Part shown: in pieces, positions 28,823 to 36,275 of the stretch
Position numbering within the stretch: the first letter of the stretch is position 1
Layout: each line of letters starts with the position of its first letter
Position numbers and translations under genes: made by a program
Notes under the pieces: generated by a model
The model's database searches: none
What the model was told of the DNA's origin: nothing
The model's input: only the letters and a program-made list of their open reading frames with translations
Assembly (NCBI RefSeq): GCF_009883635.2
Contig: NZ_CP026115.2
Coordinates: 4,898,001-4,962,000, forward strand
Source of the DNA: Pseudomonas putida
Lineage (GTDB): Bacteria; Pseudomonadota; Gammaproteobacteria; Pseudomonadales; Pseudomonadaceae
Length of the DNA: 64,000 bases
Direction: 5' to 3'

Positions 28823-29829
28823 TGCGTTGCTATTTTCACCCCGAACAGCTGCTGCACCATCCACGCAGCTACTACTCGCGCGGCGCCATGCGCACCCCGC
28901 AGGAAGTCCCCGAACGCGCCCAGCGCCTGCTGCAGGCGGCCAAGGACCTGGGCTTCGAGATCTGCCAGCCCGCCGATGCCGGCCTCGCGCCGCTCAAGGC
29001 GGTGCATGGCGAGGCCTACCTTGCGTTCCTCGAAGAGGCCCATGCGCGCTGGAAGGAAGTGCCCGAGGACTGGGGCGACGAGGTGATGTCGAACATCTTC
29101 GTGCGCGAGCCCAACGCCTTGCGCGGCATCCTCGCCCAGGCTGGCCGCTACCTGGCCGATGGCAGTTGCCCGGTGGGTGAGCACACCTGGCATTCGGCGT
29201 ACTGGTCGGCGCAGAGCGCGGTGGCTGCGGCCCAGGCCATTCTCGATGGTGAACCCGCAGCCTATGCGCTTTGCCGGCCGCCTGGGCACCATGCGCGGTT
29301 CGATGCGGCGGGTGGGTTTTGCTACATCAACAATGCCGCCGTGGCGGCCCAGGCCCTGCGCAGCCGTTACAGCCGGGTGGCGATTCTTGATACCGACATG
29401 CACCACGGGCAGGGGATTCAGGAGATCTTCTACGAGCGTAGCGACGTGCTTTACGTGTCGACCCATGGTGATCCGACCAACTTCTACCCAGGGGTGGCCG
29501 GGTTCGAGGACGAGCGCGGCAGTGGTGCGGGGGAGGGGTATAACCTCAACCTGCCGATGGCCCATGGGGCCAGCGAGGCGGATTTCATGGGGCAGCTGGA
29601 GATTGCGCTGGATGCAGTGAAGGACTTTGGGGCCGAGGTGCTGGTGTTGTCGCTCGGGTTCGATATCTACGAGCTGGATCCGCAGAGCAAGGTGGCGGTG
29701 ACGATGGCAGGGTTTGCGGCGCTGGGCGAGCGGATTCGGGCGTTGCGGTTGCCTTGTGTGATTGTGCAGGAGGGGGGGTATCACCTGGAGAGTCTGGAAG
29801 TGAATGCTCGGGCGTTTTTTGGACAGTAA
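28822..29829 (+). CDS. Histone-deacetylase-superfamily amidohydrolase (acetylpolyamine-amidohydrolase-like)
   Basis: 335 aa, class II HDAC fold. Active-site residues: tandem His156-His157 in RPPGHHARFD, zinc ligands Asp192 and His194 in ILDTDMHHGQG, Asp281 in LSLGFDIYELDP, and catalytic Tyr320 in QEGGYHLESL. Bacterial members deacetylate acetylputrescine, acetylcadaverine or other N-acetyl amines. GTG/ATG coupling to the carbamoylase-like gene and the shared MHS transporter suggest a pathway releasing an amine from an N-acyl or N-carbamoyl precursor. A terminator follows at 29843. Confidence 0.9.
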   Translation: MRCYFHPEQLLHHPRSYYSRGAMRTPQEVPERAQRLLQAAKDLGFEICQPADAGLAPLKAVHGEAYLAFLEEAHARWKEVPEDWGDEVMSNIFVREPNALRGILAQAGRYLADGSCPVGEHTWHSAYWSAQSAVAAAQAILDGEPAAYALCRPPGHHARFDAAGGFCYINNAAVAAQALRSRYSRVAILDTDMHHGQGIQEIFYERSDVLYVSTHGDPTNFYPGVAGFEDERGSGAGEGYNLNLPMAHGASEADFMGQLEIALDAVKDFGAEVLVLSLGFDIYELDPQSKVAVTMAGFAALGERIRALRLPCVIVQEGGYHLESLEVNARAFFGQ

Positions 29830-29842
29830 TAGTTGTAACAGT

Positions 29843-29879
29843 GAGGGGGCTTGCTACTTACGCACCCCCTTTCTTTTTT
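29843..29879 (+). terminator. Rho-independent terminator
   Basis: A 6-bp core stem agggggN15ccccct followed by tttctttttt. It ends the MHS/amidohydrolase/deacetylase operon. Confidence 0.7.
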
Positions 29880-29917
29880 AGAGCAAGTGTTTTGATAAGC
29901 AAAAGTTTGAGGCATGC

Positions 29918-30742
29918 TCAGGGATTGTCTGGGAAGCTCAATGTAAATCTCGAAATGTCATGTGCTCTAATGTAGAGTTTTCCATTGCGTGATAATTGTA
30001 ATTCGCCAAAAACTAGTACGTATGCACCCGCCAATTCTTCCGTGTCCTCGAAAGGGAAACGAGCTAAAAAATCATCAGACTGCTCATCGCCTACAACGAT
30101 GCTGACGTTGTCCCTACCGCCAGTGTTCAACCAAAGGCTAGGAGGGTCGTCCCTTGATAATGCTGCATCTGCGATGATGCCCCAGTAGCCGCGATACTGA
30201 TCTTCATGCTCCTCCTGAACATCTGAGAATGGTACGAAAAAATTTCTAACTCTGAATTCACCCTCAGGCATGGCAATCAGTTGGTCAGAGATTCTAAAGT
30301 CTTCGCTATGTATAAGGTTTCGAAGAATTGTACTCAGCCTTCGATGCATAACGGCACCTCGTCTGCCGTTCCCTCCTCGATATCTGCCCCCTCGGCCCCC
30401 CGGATCTGCTGGTTCAAGAGGATCAGGATTAACTCGCGGATTGGCACCATAGTCGAAATCTACTTCGATTCTTTCTCCGAGATTAACAAGCTCTTCTTGG
30501 CCGGCTCCCATGGCTCCTCCACGGCGGGCTTCGGCTGCAGCCATGGCGCAATTTTCGGCGTGGGGGCGAGCTCCAAAGCATGCGGCCTGACCGCTTCGGG
30601 ACTCTCTTCTGTAAAATCCTGGGCCAGCACATTCAGGGCATACCAAGTGCCTTCTGTAGTGGCCTACCAGCTGATTGCCTAAGGATTCAAACGCAGGTAT
30701 GTCATAGTTTCGATTGTCGATGGTGCAGCGTGCTACATCCAT
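29918..30742 (-). CDS. Unknown protein with a CxxC...HxxxC zinc-finger-like N terminus
   Basis: 274 aa from ATG 30742 (ggggg lies 5 bases upstream); in-frame starts at 30784 and 30901 are possible. Residues about 32-65 read VCPECAGPGFYRRESRSGQAACFGARPHAENC, a CxxC plus HxxxC spacing similar to the zinc ribbon of CoiA-like nucleic-acid proteins. A Gly/Arg-rich low-complexity linker (DPGGRGGRYRGGNGRRG) follows, then a beta-rich C-terminal domain ending AYVLVFGELQLSRNGKLYIRAHDISRFTL, which resembles an OB fold. No nuclease motif is evident. Base composition is clearly more AT-rich than the neighbours and codons less biased, indicating recent acquisition. Function unknown. Confidence 0.6.
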   Translation of the reverse strand: MDVARCTIDNRNYDIPAFESLGNQLVGHYRRHLVCPECAGPGFYRRESRSGQAACFGARPHAENCAMAAAEARRGGAMGAGQEELVNLGERIEVDFDYGANPRVNPDPLEPADPGGRGGRYRGGNGRRGAVMHRRLSTILRNLIHSEDFRISDQLIAMPEGEFRVRNFFVPFSDVQEEHEDQYRGYWGIIADAALSRDDPPSLWLNTGGRDNVSIVVGDEQSDDFLARFPFEDTEELAGAYVLVFGELQLSRNGKLYIRAHDISRFTLSFPDNP

Positions 30743-30755
30743 GTGTACCCCCGCA

Positions 30756-30782
30756 GATATCAAATAGTGTGTAATTGATATC
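30756..30782. promoter_or_regulatory. Perfect inverted repeat, candidate operator
   Basis: GATATCAA-N11-TTGATATC lies 14 bp upstream of the ATG of the unknown gene at 29918-30742. The spacing fits an operator for a dimeric regulator overlapping that gene's promoter. No regulator gene is next to it. Confidence 0.5.
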
Positions 30783-30950
30783 ATCTTGAGCAGCTTTATC
30801 GCAACCACGCGGGTTTCCGTTGGGCCAGCTGTGCACGGGAGGCTTTCGGGCCTGCCGGGTTCACCATACGCCTGGTTTTCCACCCCGTGTGCAGCTGTCA
30901 CCCTAATGTGTGGAAACGGACGGGTGACAGATCATCAGTATGGTGTCGAT

Positions 30951-31238
30951 ATGAAAAAGCTCGTTCCAGATCCACCTCACACTTTCGGTCATCCGGGTGA
31001 CAGATCCCTGTCCCGCGCAATCAGCGATGACATCGTTCCCATGGAATATGTGCTGCTGAATGTCTCCAATTACCTGACCTTCGCTTATAGCGACAGTCGC
31101 CGGGCGCTTGAGCGTGTCGAGGATGAAGAGACTCGGCAGTTGTTGCTGCATGGGCTAAGGGCGATACAGATTGCCTGGGGGCAGGCGGATGCGCTTGCTT
31201 CGGCGTTGGAGCGCAAGGGAGGGCGGGGGATTGCATAA
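30951..31238 (+). CDS. DUF6124/DUF3077-like small protein
   Basis: 95 aa. It begins MKKLVPDPPHTFGHPG, the 'MKK-VPDPP' opening typical of a Pseudomonas-specific small-protein family, followed by a predicted helical hairpin (VPMEYVLLNVSNYLTFAYSDSRRALERVEDEETRQLLLHGLRAIQIAWGQADAL). These proteins occur in many near-copies per genome and have no known function. The longer frame to 30786 is unlikely; no clear ribosome site marks either start. It is divergent from the unknown gene at 29918-30742, and a long-inverted-repeat element lies 30 bp downstream. Confidence 0.7.
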   Translation: MKKLVPDPPHTFGHPGDRSLSRAISDDIVPMEYVLLNVSNYLTFAYSDSRRALERVEDEETRQLLLHGLRAIQIAWGQADALASALERKGGRGIA

Positions 31239-31267
31239 CGGCTGAGAGGTGTTTGTCACGACATCTT

Positions 31268-31514
31268 CAGCGCCTGTGAAACCGAGCGCCGCCCGCGCGG
31301 CGCATCGCGAGCTGCGCTCGCTCCTACGTTTGTTTAGGGCCAATTATTCCTGGGGGATTTGCGCGCGAACGCCTTGGCGCATGGCTCAATGTCGCGTCGT
31401 ACCAACAAGGCGGTCGCGCGCGCCTGTCACAGGCATTACTGGCCCGAAACAAACGTAGGAGCGAGCGCAGCTCGCGATGCGCCGCGCGGGCGGCGCTCGA
31501 TCTCGCAGGCGCTG
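31268..31514. repeat. 247-bp element with long terminal inverted repeats, copy 1
   Basis: Outer arms of about 70-75 bp are nearly perfect inverted copies (5' end cagcgcctgtga, inner end cgtttgtttNgggcca); each arm holds nested palindromes (gcgagcgcagctcgc; gcgccg...cggcgc). The central ~95 bp contains gatttgcgcgcgaacgcctt and is conserved with the second copy at 45924-46168, which is in the opposite orientation. No open frame is convincing. It resembles an enlarged REP doublet or MITE. Confidence 0.85.
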
Positions 31515-31552
31515 AAAGTGCCAAGGCGAACACCCCGGCCACACCCCAATCC

Positions 31553-32977
31553 CTAAATCCCACCCCGCCGCACATGCTTCACCAGCACTTTCTCCAACAA
31601 CTCCCACATCGCCGGATCAGTACTGAATGCCACATTGAAGCGCATCCACCCGGTTGCCTTGGCATCGACCATGAACAACTGCCCAGGCCCAAGCATGATG
31701 CCCTTCTCCAACGCATCATCCAGCAACGCTGCGCTGTCCGGAATCGCCGGGTGGCGGGTCCAGATATACATTCCTTCATCCGATTCGATGAACAGTTCAA
31801 AGCCCAATCGATGCAGATGCCGGCCAACTTCCTGATGCGCCTCGGCCAGGCGCTGGCGCAGGCGTTTGAGGTGCTTGCGCCAGCGCCCGTCGATGATCGC
31901 CGCATATACCACCCGCTCCATCACCTGCGAGGTGGTCAGCCCCGAGCGCATCTTCAGGTGCAGCAACTTCTGCATCAGTTCCGGGTTGGCCAGCAGGTAG
32001 CCGACCCGCACGTTCGGCGAAATGCTCTTCGAGTAGCTGCCCACGTACACCACCTGCTGCAGGTGGTCGAGGCTGGCCAGGCACGGCTGCGGTTCGGCGA
32101 CCATGTCGGCGTACAGGTTGTTTTCCACCAAGCGGAAGCCGTGCTGGCTGGCCAGCTGCAGCAGGCGGTGCAGCTGCGGCAGCGGGGTGCGTGAACAGGT
32201 CGGGCTGTGCAGGTGCGGCTGGGTGAAGAAGGCAGTAGGGCGGTGGTGCGCCAGCAGTTGCTCGAGGTGATTGAGGTCATAACCGTTCGGCGTGCGCGGT
32301 ACGCCGATCAGCGTTGCGCCCTGGGTGCGCAGGATGCTCATCAGGTTGGGGTAACCCGGATCGTCCACCAGTACCACGTCACCGGGCCGAACCAACGTGC
32401 GCACGGCCAGGTCCAGTGCCTGGCTGGCGCCGTGGGTCAGCATCAGCTGCGCCGGGTTGCAGACGATCGACAGCTCCTGCTGCAGGTTCTGCGCGGTCAG
32501 CGCGCGCAGCTCCGGCAGGCCCATCGGGTCGCCGTAGCCAGATAGCTCCAGCGGGCTGCCGGCGACCTGGCGCAGACCGCGGCGCAGGCCTTCTTCGTAC
32601 ATCCAGTCGTTGGGCAGCCAGCCGCAGCCGGGCTTGTACGGCAGTTGGCGGGTTTCGAAGATCTGCTGCAGGTACCACTCGGAATTGAACGTCGGGCGGC
32701 CGCTTTCGGCCTCGCTGTTCTGGCTTTCCAGCAGCTCGTTCGCTGCACGATTGACAAAGAACCCCGCATTGCCCTTGCTCACCAGCAACCCCTGGGCGAC
32801 CAGGCGGTCGTACGCCTCGACCACGGTGAAGGTGCTCACCGAATAGCTTGCCGCGAAGGCGCGGATCGACGGCACCTTGGCGCCCGGCTTGAGGGTCTGG
32901 TTGTCGATCAGCTCGCGCAGGCCGTCGATGATCTGGTTGACCAACGGCGTGGAAGAGTCTGGATGTAATTCGAACAT
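31553..32977 (-). CDS. MocR/GabR-type regulator (GntR HTH + aminotransferase fold)
   Basis: 474 aa. GntR winged helix at about 10-75 (IDGLRELIDNQTLKPGAKVPSIRAFAASYSVSTFTVVEAYDRLVAQG) fused to a fold-type I aminotransferase domain with PLP Lys317 in YVGSYSKSISPNVRVGYL and Asn/Asp/Tyr pocket residues (ENNLYADM, DDPGYPNLM). MocR proteins sense PLP-amino-acid adducts and activate or repress nearby amine genes. Divergent from the amino-acid permease at 33303 across 325 bp, which is the likely target. Its 3' end lies 38 bp from the long-inverted-repeat element. Confidence 0.93.
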   Translation of the reverse strand: MFELHPDSSTPLVNQIIDGLRELIDNQTLKPGAKVPSIRAFAASYSVSTFTVVEAYDRLVAQGLLVSKGNAGFFVNRAANELLESQNSEAESGRPTFNSEWYLQQIFETRQLPYKPGCGWLPNDWMYEEGLRRGLRQVAGSPLELSGYGDPMGLPELRALTAQNLQQELSIVCNPAQLMLTHGASQALDLAVRTLVRPGDVVLVDDPGYPNLMSILRTQGATLIGVPRTPNGYDLNHLEQLLAHHRPTAFFTQPHLHSPTCSRTPLPQLHRLLQLASQHGFRLVENNLYADMVAEPQPCLASLDHLQQVVYVGSYSKSISPNVRVGYLLANPELMQKLLHLKMRSGLTTSQVMERVVYAAIIDGRWRKHLKRLRQRLAEAHQEVGRHLHRLGFELFIESDEGMYIWTRHPAIPDSAALLDDALEKGIMLGPGQLFMVDAKATGWMRFNVAFSTDPAMWELLEKVLVKHVRRGGI

Positions 32978-33302
32978 TCGGGGCCTTCAAGAGTGCGGAA
33001 CGCCAGGCGCAGCGGGGTGTATTGCATCGGCGACCTGTACAGTGCAGTGCGAGATTCATGCCACTGTGCATGGCTCTCTACGTCGGACATTTTTACATTA
33101 GGTGTCAGATATCGCCACATAAAGCATGTTCAGTTCGCCCCAGGTGCCAACCCTGGGGCGCGTCAGCAGGCCGCCACGGAAGGCCTGCGTGTGTTTGCGC
33201 ACACCATCCTGCCCGCATTAGCACTGATGTACAGGTGAAACCGAGAGCCATCGGGGTTTCACAGTTTTCCTTGGATAAAAAGAAGCACGGGGTACACAAC
33301 TG
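32978..33302. promoter_or_regulatory. Divergent promoter region of MocR and permease genes
   Basis: 325 bp without a supported gene. It contains the 8-bp palindrome ctgtacag at 33035-33042 followed by related tgcagtgc and cactgtgcatgg blocks up to about 33072, which could be MocR half-sites. A lower-GC stretch (acatttttacattaggtgtcagatatc) at about 33088-33114 is a reasonable promoter area. Confidence 0.4.
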
Positions 33303-34715
33303 ATGGACGCAACATCCACAACCACCACCGCGAAAAGCGGGCACGAGAGCAAGCTCAGTGCCTCGCTCAAGTCGCGCCACCTGACGATGATGTCGATCGC
33401 CGGGGTTATCGGCGGCGCCTTGTTCGTCGGTTCCGGCAGCGTGATCCACAGCGCCGGCCCGGCCGCAGTGCTGGCCTACCTGGCTGGCGGCATCCTGGTG
33501 GTGCTGATCATGCGCATGCTGGGTGAAATGGCGACGTCCTCGCCCGACACCGGCTCGTTCTCCACCTACGCCGACCGGGCGATCGGCCGCTGGGCCGGTT
33601 TCACCATCGGCTGGCTGTACTGGTGGTACTGGGTCATCCTGATGGCCTGGGAAGCCTATGTGGCGGGCAAGATCCTGCATGGCTTTTTCCCCGACGTGAG
33701 CGTCAACGTGTTCGTGCTGGCCACGACCCTGCTGCTGATCACCGTCAACTTCTTCAACGTCAAGCACTACGGTGAATTCGAATTCTGGTTCGCGCTGATC
33801 AAGGTGGTGGCGATCGTCTGCTTCCTGATCGTGTGCGGCGCTGCCGTGATGAACATCTGGCAGTTCGGTGAAGTGCGCGGTATCACCCATTTGACCGCCG
33901 AAGGCTTCATGCCCAACGGCATCACCACGGTCATTGGTGCATTGCTGGGTGTGATGTTTGCCTTCCTCGGCGCCGAGATCGTCACCATCGCCGCCTCCGA
34001 AGCCAAGGACCCGGCCACCCAGATCGTCAAGGCCACCAACTCGGTGGTATGGCGTGTGTGCCTGTTCTACGTCGGCTCGATCTTCCTGATCGTCTGCCTG
34101 GTCCCGTGGAACGATCCGCAACTGGGCGTTTCCGGTTATGGCGCCTACCGCCGTACCCTGGAGCTGCTGGGCGTGCCGCACGCCGAGCTGCTGATGAACT
34201 TCGTGGTGCTGACCTCGGTGAGCAGCTGCCTGATCTCGGGCCACTACACCGCTTCGCGCATGCTGTTCTCCCTGGCCCAGCGTGGCGACGCGCCGTCGTT
34301 CTTCAAGATCACCCGCGCCGGCACCGGCGTACCGGTGTACGCGATCATCGGCTCCTGCGCCGTGGCCGTGGTCTGCGCGCTGATCAACTTCAGCGAGACC
34401 CTGCGCCCGAAAGACGTGCTGGAAACCCTGATGAACACCACCGGCATGATCGCCCTGCTGGTGTACCTGGTAATCGCCTTCTCGCAGCTGCGCATGCGCC
34501 GCAAGCTGATTGCCGAAGGCAAGGAAGTGCGCCTGCAGATGTGGCTGTTCCCGTGGCTGACCTACCTGGTGATCGGTTTCATCATCGCCGCCCTGGTGAC
34601 CATGGCCTTCATGCCTGACTACCAGATCCTGGTGATCTCCACCGGCATCGCCGCGGCTGTCGTGGTGGCCATGGGCGTGGTGCACCAGATCCGCTCTGGC
34701 AAGCAGCAGCACTAA
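33303..34715 (+). CDS. APC-superfamily amino-acid permease (GabP-like)
   Basis: 470 aa with 12 membrane segments. The consensus opening SLKSRHLTMMSIAGVIGGALFVGSGSVI is that of the AAT/GabP branch, which imports GABA, aromatic or basic amino acids with protons; AFLGAEIVTIAASEAKDP in the TM6-7 region is also diagnostic. The neighbouring MocR regulator supports an amino-acid or omega-amino-acid substrate. KT2440 has a GabP paralogue beside a MocR gene in what I believe is the same position (PP_2543/2544); the exact substrate is unproven. Followed by a long hairpin at 34732-34766. Confidence 0.92.
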   Translation: MDATSTTTTAKSGHESKLSASLKSRHLTMMSIAGVIGGALFVGSGSVIHSAGPAAVLAYLAGGILVVLIMRMLGEMATSSPDTGSFSTYADRAIGRWAGFTIGWLYWWYWVILMAWEAYVAGKILHGFFPDVSVNVFVLATTLLLITVNFFNVKHYGEFEFWFALIKVVAIVCFLIVCGAAVMNIWQFGEVRGITHLTAEGFMPNGITTVIGALLGVMFAFLGAEIVTIAASEAKDPATQIVKATNSVVWRVCLFYVGSIFLIVCLVPWNDPQLGVSGYGAYRRTLELLGVPHAELLMNFVVLTSVSSCLISGHYTASRMLFSLAQRGDAPSFFKITRAGTGVPVYAIIGSCAVAVVCALINFSETLRPKDVLETLMNTTGMIALLVYLVIAFSQLRMRRKLIAEGKEVRLQMWLFPWLTYLVIGFIIAALVTMAFMPDYQILVISTGIAAAVVVAMGVVHQIRSGKQQH

Positions 34716-34718
34716 GCG

Positions 34719-34919
34719 TCACCTGCTGTTGGAAACGGCCGGCTCCCTTGGGGACCCGGCCGTTTCGCGTTGTTGGGGCGGGTGTTTTTCCTCGGGCATG
34801 TGAAAGCGCTGGTTCATCCACGGCGAACCCAGCAGGGCGGCGGCGGCGATCAGGGCCAGGATGGCGAGGGCCAGGGATATCTTCATCGGCATGCGCATGT
34901 AGGGACTGACCTGAAGCAT
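34719..34919 (-). CDS. Possible small single-pass membrane protein (66 aa)
   Basis: A short frame reading MLQVSPYMRMPMK, then a strong hydrophobic helix (ISLALAILALIAAAALLGSPW, residues about 14-34), then a polar tail ending SREPAVSNSR-like residues. The pattern of a basic N terminus plus one membrane helix is that of small inner-membrane proteins. Internal ATGs at residues 8, 10 and 12 are alternative starts and no strong ribosome site is visible. Its 3' half contains the inverted repeat that follows the permease gene, which is unusual for coding DNA and lowers confidence. Confidence 0.35.
   Translation of the reverse strand: MLQVSPYMRMPMKISLALAILALIAAAALLGSPWMNQRFHMPEEKHPPQQRETAGSPREPAVSNSR
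34732..34766 (+). terminator. Terminator-like hairpin after the permease gene
   Basis: An 11-bp perfect stem gaaacggccgg/ccggccgtttc with a 13-base loop, 17 bp behind the permease stop. The following gcgttgttgg is only weakly U-rich. It overlaps the possible small frame on the other strand. Confidence 0.55.
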
Positions 34920-34995
34920 AGGCTGACAGTTCAGGTTCATGGGAAACGGTACATGGCTTATGCTCAAGCCACTGCCCGCCAGAAAGGAGCCGCCC

Positions 34996-35772
34996 ATGGC
35001 CTGGTCCGCCACCCAGTATTCCCTCTTCGAAGATGAACGCACCCGCGCCGTGCGCGACTTGCTGGCCGCCGTACCACCTCGGCCGGTGCGCCATGCCACC
35101 GACCTGGGCTGTGGCCCCGGCAACTCGACCGAAGTGCTGCTGCAGCGCTGCCCGGATGCCCAGGTAACGGCGCTGGACAGCGACAAGGACATGATCGACA
35201 AGGCCCGCGAACGCAAGCGCCTGCACATTCCACGGGTACGTTGCGAAATTGCCGATATCAGCCACTGGACGGCGCCCGAGCCGCAAGACCTGATTCTGGC
35301 CAACGCTTCGCTGCAGTGGGTGCCTGACCACGGCTCACTGTACCCGCACCTGGTACGCCAGCTGAGCGAGGGTGGCAGCCTGGCCGTGCAGACCCCGGAC
35401 AACCTCGACGAGCCGGCCCATCGGCAATTGCGCGAAATCGCCAGCCAGGGCCCGTGGGCGGCCAAGTTCGCCGACTTCCAGCTGCCGCCACGGCACAACG
35501 CAGCGTTCTACTACGACCTGCTCACGCCGTTGTGCGCACGGGTGGACGTGTGGCGCACCACCTATCACCACCCCTTGGCGGGCGGTGCCGAGGCGGTGGT
35601 GGAATGGTTCAAGGGCTCGGCGCTACGGCCTTATCTGGCCAGGCTGGACGAGCAGGAGCGGGCGGACTTCCTGCAGATGTACCTGCAGGCCATGCAGCGT
35701 GACTATCCGCCTGCCACCGACGGCAAGGTGCTGCTGCCGTTCCCGCGGCTGTTTGTCGTCGCCACCCGCTAA
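34996..35772 (+). CDS. tam: Trans-aconitate 2-methyltransferase
   Basis: 258 aa SAM-dependent methyltransferase. The opening WSATQYSLFEDERTRAVRDLLAAV and the SAM loop ATDLGCGPGNSTEVLLQR are characteristic of Tam, which methyl-esterifies trans-aconitate and so neutralises this aconitase inhibitor; NASLQWVPDH and PDNLDEPAHRQLRE are further family motifs. AAGGAG lies 6 bases before ATG 34996. The 3' end overlaps the convergent DUF2784 gene by four bases. Confidence 0.92.
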   Translation: MAWSATQYSLFEDERTRAVRDLLAAVPPRPVRHATDLGCGPGNSTEVLLQRCPDAQVTALDSDKDMIDKARERKRLHIPRVRCEIADISHWTAPEPQDLILANASLQWVPDHGSLYPHLVRQLSEGGSLAVQTPDNLDEPAHRQLREIASQGPWAAKFADFQLPPRHNAAFYYDLLTPLCARVDVWRTTYHHPLAGGAEAVVEWFKGSALRPYLARLDEQERADFLQMYLQAMQRDYPPATDGKVLLPFPRLFVVATR

Positions 35773-36170
35773 GGGCGACGCCACCGCCAGATGACGCAGG
35801 CGTAGATGGCCAGGTTCAGCACCAGCACGACGCCGCCCAGCAGCAGCTGGATCTGTGGCGTCAGGCCGGCGGGGTAGATCAGTGGCCAGATGTAGTGTTC
35901 GACGAAGCCGCCGTGGTAGCCCGCGTCACCGGCGGCCAGGCGCATGCGGTTTTCCCAGTCGGTGAGCGGGCATTGCAGGTGCAGGCCTTCCACCGCCAGG
36001 CCCCAGGCCAGGGCGGGGAGATGCAGGAGCAGGGCGGGGCGCCACTTGAGCACCAGCAGGCCGCCGAACAGAACCAGCAGGATGAAGGCCAGGTGCAGCA
36101 GGACCAGGGCGTCGGCGGCCAGGCGGAAAAACATGATGGCGAGCGTCTGGAAGTAGGGTGTTGTCAGCAT
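35769..36170 (-). CDS. DUF2784 inner-membrane protein
   Basis: 133 aa, three to four membrane segments: LAADALVLLHLAFILLVLFGGLLVL, LLLHLPALAWGLAVEGLHLQCPLT and LLLGGVVLVLNLAIYACVIWRW. CPLTDWENRMR and FVEHYIWPLIYPAGL are hallmarks of the DUF2784 family, small membrane proteins of unknown role. The start may be ATG 36170 or the internal ATG at 36134, which matches family N termini; the leader between contains REP-derived sequence. Convergent with tam; stops overlap by four bases. Confidence 0.88.
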   Translation of the reverse strand: MLTTPYFQTLAIMFFRLAADALVLLHLAFILLVLFGGLLVLKWRPALLLHLPALAWGLAVEGLHLQCPLTDWENRMRLAAGDAGYHGGFVEHYIWPLIYPAGLTPQIQLLLGGVVLVLNLAIYACVIWRWRRP

Positions 36171-36180
36171 AGTCGTGTTG

Positions 36181-36273
36181 CCTGTACCGGCCTCTTCGCG
36201 GGACAAGCCCGCTCCTACAGGACAGCGGGGTCTCTGTAGGAGCGGGCTTGTCCCGCGAAGAGGCCGGTACAGG
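36181..36273. repeat. REP doublet forming a perfect 40-bp inverted repeat
   Basis: Left arm 36181-36220 and right arm 36234-36273 are exact reverse complements over 40 bases, with a 13-base spacer gacagcggggtct. Each arm contains the REP unit cgcgggacaagcccgctcctacag. It lies between the DUF2784 gene and the 3' end of a LysR gene on the same strand, so its hairpin would fall between the two on any read-through RNA. Confidence 0.92.
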
Positions 36274-36275
36274 CG

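Noticed and set aside
29830..31560. Genomic island with integrase and attachment sites
   Set aside because: The patch is AT-richer, but I see no integrase, transposase, tRNA or direct repeats at its edges; only about 1.3 kb of atypical DNA.
31249..31607. Short frames inside the 247-bp element
   Set aside because: Arg/Ala/Ser-rich translations repeated in both strands reflect the inverted repeats; no start signals and not conserved in frame between the two copies.
33105..34712. A 535-aa reverse-strand frame opposite the permease
   Set aside because: His/Gln/Asp-rich low-information translation with no motif; the forward strand encodes a clear 12-helix permease.
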